DNA of 21,196 nt from Sphaeroforma arctica JP610 (Eukaryota > Opisthokonta > Ichthyosporea > Ichthyophonida), in NCBI RefSeq assembly GCF_001186125.1, contig NW_014039564.1:1516-22711 (forward strand), read 5' to 3'. A program made the position numbers and the translations under genes. The notes below the pieces were generated by a model, which saw nothing but the letters and a program-made list of their open reading frames with translations, ran no database searches and was not told the DNA's origin. Positions 10,701-19,700 of the stretch are shown one piece after another. The stretch's first letter is position 1. Each line of letters opens with the position of its first letter.

Positions 10701-13700
10701 TGGGCGAGTGTGTCTGGGTGGTTGATAGTGTGCTCTTTGGCGCAGCCGAGTCAACATTCAGCTGGAGGGTGCTAACGCTCAGGGGATGGGCTGTGTCCGT
10801 TGCTTGGCTGGTGGCAAAGTGCACGGTCGCAGACATCTGCACACTCACAGTGGCCGTCAGGGCCACCTTGTTCGTCTCCTGGTCGGCATATCTCACCTTC
10901 ACACTCTTCTTCCTATTGAGCAGTCGCTTGGTCGCTCTCCGGCCCAACGCATTCATATTCGTGTTTGTTCCAGCCGTCACGCTCCCCCTTCCTTTGAACT
11001 GCAATGCGTCTTTATCTTCACTCAGAGCGCTGTGCGCATTCGCCAGCGCGAGTGTGTCTGCCAGTGCGCGTGTTTGCGTACGCGTCTGCAGCTCCAGGTT
11101 GTCTATCGCGTCTGAGCTAACACTGAGTCTCTGTTTCCCATTTACACCAAATCCCGACACCTTATTCCCTTGTTGTCTGTGTGCTGCCTGACAGCCTTCT
11201 TGCACTTGCGTACCGGTATTCATCCCGGTATTGGGGAAAACCTTGTTCTGCTTCGACACCCGGAACACACTCTCCATCGATTTGAAGCGGCGTATAGGGG
11301 TGTCGTCTAGCACCTCTTTCTGCGGTGTGGTTGCTGGTTCGCTTGGTTGCCCATCTGGCGTGTTCTTGGTCTCAGGCTCTGTAACAGGTTGAAAGTACGG
11401 TTTCGAGGCGGTATGCGTCAGGATAGAGTGCAACGCCTGTATGATGCATAATGTGCGTTGTTGCGCTGTTTTGTGATGTTGACGGCTTAAAGATACATCA
11501 GTTATATTATATCCGAGACATAGCGTTGTCTATTAACGTACTATCTCTTTCTGGATTTTGAATCCCCTGAGTAGCCGTGCTTGCTCTATGATCTATGGAT
11601 TGTCAAATGCCTAAAATTGAGAAATTGGTATCTTGCCCTCTGCCACTCAAGCGCACAATCATTTCACATCCTTTGGCCACACCGAAGGTGTGGATTATAA
11701 GTACGAACACGTCTACCTATGTACTCGAGAGTATCGATGGTTCCCTCGATCACGCAGAAGTATGCATCTATAGTCAAGTGGGCATGCATAGTATGCTCGA
11801 TATGTACATGAGAAATCAATGGCTTCCTAGTAGCGCCGCAATACACGCAGGGACTAACACATATGTGCATTATATTCAGAATATCACACTCATTTATATA
11901 ACTGTACAATTTCGTTGCGCACATCATACGCACGAATTGATGTGGCTAGCGACAGCTGAGACATTTGCTGTGAAGTTGTCCCAGGGACACTGTTTTTATG
12001 ACCTTGCTTCTTTGACCGTCCGAAGAATGCGTGCCAACCTGGGGTAAAGGTGGTGGGTTAGTTTCAGCGTATGCGGCAATACTCTATTTGCTGTATTCAG
12101 CGGATAGAGGGTTAGCAAGCAGATATACTTCATATACTTAAAAACCCAATTCACATCGGTGTGTGCCCGATACTCTGGTATGTGGTGATGGGCGGCAAGG
12201 AGGTAGACTGATTGGAGGGAAGTTGGCAGCTACAGATACGGGTACAACCTCCCCGATGAGCGCACGCCGCAAAAGAGTCATTGAGCAAGCCACAAAAGAA
12301 GACACAAATGTGCCAAGATAAGCGGTATTTCTATACTGGCGTGTATGTCATCCCCCAATGGTTTGTATCAAGGCTCTGATGAGAGGTCTTAATTGTGCCA
12401 TAGCTTTCAAATTTTTTTTTTTTGGCTTATTCAATGCAGCGAGATGCGGAGAATCATCAAGCCTGTCTTTATCCACTATTACGACATGAATGCAATGAGA
12501 GGCGGAGAGAAAACACGCCTTTCACTATCCAACCTGACGACAAAATGCAAATTGGGCTGAGTATCTTACCTCGTTTGTTGCGAGTTTTGGGCGACGCGGG
12601 CACCTCATCGGAGTACTGTGAAATCGAAAAGCAGGTCGATTTAGTACAGTTCTGATGTATGGGGCATAGGTCGCAAGTGACAAGAAAAGTGATAGTAATT
12701 TCTAACGCTAAAAACCTACTCCCTAAACCTTTAAATTTTAAATCCGAGTGGCTTCCAACGGACACGTGGTGGTATCAGAATCAGAAAAGGTGTGCCACTT
12801 CAGTAGCACATGTTTTGGATCCTATCCGATCAATGATCTGTTTCAAAAGGTACCGGTAAAGTATACATCAGCCGGCATGACATCCACAGCACACGCGACA
12901 TGCGCAAACCCAGCACAGGACATTCAACGATATCGAATTCCTTTGACACTCGAGAATTTCGCAAAGTAAAAATAAATCCCGCTATCTGAGCGGCATATAC
13001 TCTAAAGTACACCCCCAACACACCTCAGCGGTCTTGTCGGCTCTGTGCTTGTTGAGGTCAATGCTGCTTGGTCGTGGTGGTCGCCCCTCTCGTGTCGTTG
13101 AGGGGTTATCTGTCGTTGGGCCTATCGTACTCGCATTGGAAGTAAACGATTCGCGCTTCTTATCAATACCATTGGCCATCCGGTTGCTAGGCAACGCCGG
13201 CATGGACGTCGAATCAATGCTGCCGCACGGACGAAGCGCGAGTGTATGCCTCTCGCCGCCCGCCCGTCCGTCGTTGTCATGGCAACATGGGTCGGTTGCC
13301 AAGGAAGTAATTTTCTCCTCTGTGTCATCTGCCTGTTCGCCTACCACAGTCTGCGAAGCCTTGGGTGTGTTTGGCGATGCAGGGGCTGTGATCTTCTGCG
13401 CTGCAATGGCCTGTTTGTACATCCGGCGCAGTTGTGTAATGTGCAACTGGAACGACCACAGCTGTAAGCAATGACCAAAAAATTACATAAGAGAGTCAGT
13501 GCATCATTGAGACGTGCGTGCTTCATCTGAGAAAGAATATCTCATCTGTGTGTGATGTCTTACTCAATGGGTGTGTGTGGATCCGTCAAGGTAAGATGGG
13601 ACTGCTTGCTAATTCGATTCTGTAAACCTCACGCTGGTGATAAATTGTTGATCTTTGTAGATGTGCTTTTCTATTGACTGTAGTTGAGTTAATATAACGT

Positions 13701-16700
13701 AGCGCGTGCGTTGGTATAGTTCAGGCGATAAGCAATAGAACACATATACACACACAACGTCTTCCTTATATTATGGTGTTGCACTATTCGAGTACTCTCT
13801 GTTTGTAAATCGACAGTGGATTGTAAAATAAAAAGGTATTGCCATCATGTTAAAGACAGGCCACTAGGATAATAATTAAAGAGTTATTAACGATAAAATA
13901 CAAAAGTAATGCAATCACTTCTAGAAGTATATGCGGATGATATTTCATAAACGCAGCAACGTACACTCTTATCCTTCATTTGATTAAAAAGTAAAGGAAT
14001 TTGTCAATCTCAGAGGACAATTTTGCGATGAAGAAAACGAACGCAAAGCAGAGAACGTAAGCGAGGAGTGACAGCGACCAGTGAACTCGATAGCAAATCA
14101 TTCCTGTAGTACTTATGGCGCTAGAACAAACGACACTGGCGCAGACCGGCATACCGTATGATACTGTGGGGATTAAACCTCATACTTGAGTGGGCTGAGT
14201 AGACAGCCTACGTACAAAGTGCAAGTATGCGCATGCGTGGCATACGTTTTCATTAACATGTCGTATGATACTGTGGGATTGCACATGCATGGCATACGTT
14301 TTCATTGACATGTCGTATGATACTGTGGGATTGCACATGCATGGCATACGTTTTCATTGTCGTCTGTGATGGTGACAGCGGTTGGTCCAGGCGGCAGTGG
14401 CACGAGGCAATCGCGTGAGCTGCTGTCAGGTGCATCGTTCATCGTTTTGTAGCTTAAGTGGCAAATGGATAAAACGAAGTACGCGGTTTAGATACACGGG
14501 TGCTGCAAGTTCGTAGCTGAATGGATTGAATAATTGAATGGAAGAGTATGAAAGCTGAATTCAATGCATACACATTACTATCTCCTTCGCGCCTGCCAGG
14601 GTGTATCTATGTTTCATATACCTCTTACATACACATAGCTGAGTTAAAAACCAAGCAATAAGTTCACAAATTGACCGTACTATATGCAGCAGCTTGTTGT
14701 GTCCACGTTTGCCGTTTCGTTTGACATCTGCCATGGGTTAAGCCTGGTATCCTAAGGCGCACAACTGCGCACATGATATCAAACGTGGCGAGAGCTACAT
14801 CTTCGAACGTGGGAGGGGTCTTGCTAGAAAAAAAATACTGCTGGAAAGTATAAGCTTTCGCTTAGCAGTGTTTACGACAAACCATGGTCATTCGCCTTTG
14901 GACTGATTATTCGATACAGCTAGGCTATGCATTGTTGAGCAGGTGATAGTCAGTCGGTAGTTTAGTAGCGGGTGATGCAGAAGCTCGATTCTTTATCTAA
15001 CCAGTGCGTCCACTGATGTTTTTCACCCATGTATCTATCATTAGAAATGACAATACGCATCTATACCTTTAAAGCTTAACTCACAAATTGCAGATAATGC
15101 AGTGGGTGGGAGGAAAGTCTTCGGAATACAACCGAATAATTCAGTTCCAACTGATGTAAGTATGCCGATTCGAATCAATCTCCAGATATAAAAACGCTCG
15201 TGTTGAGATGAATACCGCAAACTTACCTCTCTGTACGTACAGTGCACTGCGTACTTGTATAGTACAAAAACTACATAAATATGCACAGAGACTGACAATC
15301 TATTGGACTGCGCATCTAACACTTAAGTACACCCACACGTGCACTACGTACTTGTATAGTACAGAACCTACATAAATATGCACAGAGACTGATAATCTAT
15401 TGGACTTGCGCATCTAACACTTTAGCACACCCACACATGCACTACGTAATTTTATAGTACAAAACCTACATAAATATGCACAGAGACTGATAATCTATTG
15501 GACTTGCGCATCTGTTTTGCTTCACAACGCGGAACCTTCTGTTCAGCTGTGCTTGCATCCATGAGTGTATGCATCGCATTCACAGAATAGATGCGACTAC
15601 ATACATATCCAGCTTTGGTTATCTACAATATATAATATGTGTATGCGCGCAGAAAACAGCCGGCTACACAAGCAGCCAAGCCACAGCACAAGCACCATCC
15701 AGTTTGCCATAGTCACATTTGCAGCGTGCCCCACACCTTAGCGAGAGCTAGATCCTACCTTTGCAAGCGCATATGCAAACGGTCGAGCCTCTCATCGAAT
15801 ATGTTTAGTGCTTTGAGTATCGTATCCGGCGTGCTCCCATGGAGTGAGTCAGTGTCGAACAGTTTTGGATCGATCACCTGCAAGATGAATACGTAGCAAA
15901 CGGTACAATATAATATGAGTGGTGTGTCGCTGCCCGCCTGTTCTTCAATCGCCATCTACTGGCTGATATATAATTTTTTTAAATCATTTATAAATGTAAA
16001 GGTGAATCTAGTAGCCTCGTTCGAACTATAGTTCGCCATTGGGACGAATTGGTACAATCAACTTGATGCTGCAGACGGCTCTGTAGGATACGCACGCGAG
16101 TGATACAGAGCAGAGCACGACGTTGAATAGAAAACTGCTGCGTAGAACGAGTTAAATTTGGATGAGTTGTTTGGTTTGTGCCTATGCGAAGTTGTATTCT
16201 GCTTTCGTGGGGATAAACAATGAATCGGAATCTCAATATGATGACCGAATCACGTGCCAACACCCACCTTCCACTGCTGCTCAGGCCTATGCGTGCGGTC
16301 AGCCTTCGGCTCGCATCGCAGGGACAGGTTATACGCCTCTCGCTCATCCATCAACACTGTGAATCTTGACAGCCCTTGCATATAACTGGACAGGCCCACA
16401 ATGGGTCTCAAATGTGCACTGCTGGTAGCCTTCCTACCCCCTTGCTTCACCCTCGCTGTAGGGCGGCTGCTATTTGCACCTGTCTGTGCACCCAAGTCCT
16501 TCTTCTCAGACACAGGTGTACGCGTTCTGGGCTGGGCATTGACTGCTTCCCATGAAGGCTCCTTTGCCTTGTACCATATTCCATTTGACCATGCACGCAC
16601 CCTGGTAGTAGGTATATTGAGCTTTGTGTCTGTCTTCGCGGCTCGAGATTTGCTGTACAATAGAAACCAGGTGCAGATATGTGTTATTTTGGAACAAACA

Positions 16701-19700
16701 ACTTCAGTTTATTCTATGTAGCGAAGGTGATCTATACACGAGTTACCCGTATATGAGCAAATATCGTCTAACTGTTCTTGTCTGGAATCCTGCGTGAAAT
16801 GGTGGGCGCGTTGACGGAAAAGATAAGATGACAGTTGTAAATCCTGTGTATCAAGGACAAGTCACATGTCTGTATACACAAACTCCACATATACGTACAT
16901 ACACTTGAAGAATACACGTATGTATACACAGTCACAAGTCTGCATACACATACTCCACATACACGTGCACATACCCCTCGTGGCCATATACGAGGCTGTC
17001 CCCCAGACTGTCATTGAATGCTTCGAGTGCATGGGACACCCCCTCCCGTTTGCGCGAGGGCACATCCGAGTGGGTCCGAATTGACTTGCGATGCTCACCG
17101 AGCGCAACACCCAATGCATCTGTGCTTGCAGAAGCACCGCGACTGTACGTGCTGTTTGCATGTACACCCGAATACTTGTGGTGACTGGCCCCGCTAGCGT
17201 TGCTGTCTAACAGGGTATCGTCCATAGACATGCTGAAGTCTTGCCTGGAGGGTTTATCAACCCCTCCTACGCCCGTCCCGATATCCACTCCCAATCCCAT
17301 TCCGGTACACAGGCTGTCTATGCTATTGGTCCCCACGGTACACAGACTGGTGGTAGTGCTAGAGTACACACTCGTACCGTGCGTGTGCATTGCCTCGTAG
17401 ATGGTACACTCCGCCTCATGTACCCCAACCTCTTCACTCTTAGATGCCCCCAAAACGTCCCCTATATCCGTGCTGTTGGCCTGGGTCAGCCGCGCTGCTT
17501 GGGCCCGTGCACGCATACGTGCTTCCTTCTCAACCACTTGCGCCCCCACGCCACTACGTTCGATGATCTCGATGGTCTGCTTGTCTCGCTCCTCCTTGTT
17601 GTCCGCCAGCGCCACATCCGCATATATCAGATCCGTCAAAAACATGCCCAAGAAAGGTATCGCTCTCGGCACCAGAGTGTCTGGGCCTGCCTTAGTACGG
17701 CTACGGCCCTTCGATGGAGGTTCAGCACACGCACTGACATCTTCGCTGTCGCCAGTTACAATACCTTTTCCGCCCCCCATCAGGCTTTCAGGTGCGTTAT
17801 CTGTATCGTCGTTGGGTGTGTGTGCTACGGTGCTGCTTGCGGGTCTTTCATCGGTTGCACCTGCATCCGATACACCGAGTGAAGCTTCGTGTGTTTGTGT
17901 GTGAGTTTCTACATCTGTAGGTGGTGGTGGTGTATTCGTATCTGCGCGAGTGTGTATGTGTGTAGGTATACACAGATCAACCTCTACACTCGCAGATGCA
18001 TTCATATTCACACTCAGCGGACGTGTCGGTGTCAGCACGGGTGTCATCGTCGGTGTGGGCGTGCCAGTGCCCAACCCATCGTTAACATGGCAACCACCAA
18101 CACTCCCACTCTCACACCCCACACTGTCGATCGTGTTCAGATGTGTCAACGTGTGTAGCAATGAGCGTCTCTCCGTATCCTCTTCTGGGTATTCCAAATA
18201 ACCCATATGACTACCTCTACTACTTCCACCTTCTCCATACCCCATATCACCGCCCCCCGTAGACCACTCCCCCGCACCCCCGGAACTCCCTCTCACGGGG
18301 CTTTTCGATACACTCTCCATGCGCGTCGTGCTTGTGCCACTGCTACTACTGCCGCGTAGCCGTCTCCTTTCTCGCTGAGAGTGCGCAGGCGTGTACGTTG
18401 GGCTGGATGCACGCCCACGTGACGGAGAATGCTTGGATATATGTGTTTGGGTGTGTGTTGGTGACCCTGAACGTGACCCGTTCGGCGAGCATGATCGCAT
18501 GGGAGACGTAGGGGTGGTTGTGGTGGTTGGGCTGGCTGAGGCGGCTGGGGTGCTATTTCGCTTGTTCATGGTACTACTGTTCTTGGTACACCTTCCGGTG
18601 CAGATGGCCACATCGGCACTTATGTTACCAATACTGGGCGTGACCATGGTGGAGGGTATGGGCGCGCGCGTGTGTGTGTGTGTGCGTGTGTGTGCTTGTG
18701 ATTGCGTATAGGGCTGTGATAGTGTGTGTGCGTGTGTGTCAGTCTGTGCAGATAACTTTGAGGATGAACCTTTGTTAGGCAATACATTTTCCTGGATGCT
18801 CATACCCATGCTGACACACAGGGACATAGGTGTAGTAGTCGCCACATCCGGCGCGTACGTAGGAGACGTGTTTGTATCTGTGAGCGTTTGTGTGTGCGTG
18901 ATAGTCCCTGACACATGTGCGCGTGCGTTGCTGTATGCTTCGCGAAGCGCTGTAAAGTTGTTATCCTCTCCCATGAGTACACACATCTCGTCGTACTGTT
19001 TCTGCACCGTTTTGTTGATACCTGCCCACGTAGACCTAAGCCTGCGTACATACAGTACATATGCGGAAGTGAAGTGAGTTTGTGTGCAACAGAACTACAT
19101 CTGTATATGTGGACGTGAGTCGATATGCTATGTATGTGTGCGTCAAACGATATAGGATACACCTATGCGTATTAGTGTATAAATGAGCCTCAGCATCTAG
19201 TTGTTGTGACATTACACCGTCATGGCGATACCTACCGATGTCATTTTTAGTCCGTGTACAGTATACTTATTGAAGCGAGATGGGGTGTGTAAGCTTTCGC
19301 TATTATGTGTTTTAGGATTTTAGGGTTTCATGGTTTAAGAGTTTAGGGTTTAGAGCTCAGATTTTGCTATTATATATGCACGTATACAAGAACAAACATA
19401 GGAAGCGCTCTATACTTTGGGAACCCTACGCAAACCCCAACGCTTCCCATCACACCAATTGCCACGTGCGGCCCCATAGCATGTACCGAACTGCAGCGTA
19501 CCTGTAAATTGGGGCAGACTGCAGGGCTCCCAACACGGCCTTCACTGCATTGAAGTCATAGAGCTCTCTGCACGTCTGTGCCACTGTGACAAAGTACTCC
19601 ACCTCCGCCACGCGCTGTCGGATGTCAAGCTTGGCCAAGATGGCGTGGATGGCAAACATCGTCATCTCGTTGAACTGGGCGATGAACGCGACCTGTGTCA

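Noticed and set aside
8654-11191. Large plus-strand open frames (208, 196 and 222 codons)
   Set aside because: They are antisense to the 2.77-kb RasGEF exon, are Leu/Arg/Cys-rich in shadow fashion and have no domain. The minus frame is open throughout and phase-linked to neighbours.
11595-12047. 150-codon plus-strand frame, perhaps a remnant of a mobile element
   Set aside because: A faint resemblance to a polymerase-like segment could not be supported. No motif, terminal repeat or splice context is visible.
15085-15246. Two splice-flanked minus-strand segments (15246-15227 and 15150-15085) as RasGEF exons
   Set aside because: They join each other in phase but leave phase 1, while the next exon at 14422 needs phase 2. 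The direct join 15759 to 14422 fits without them.
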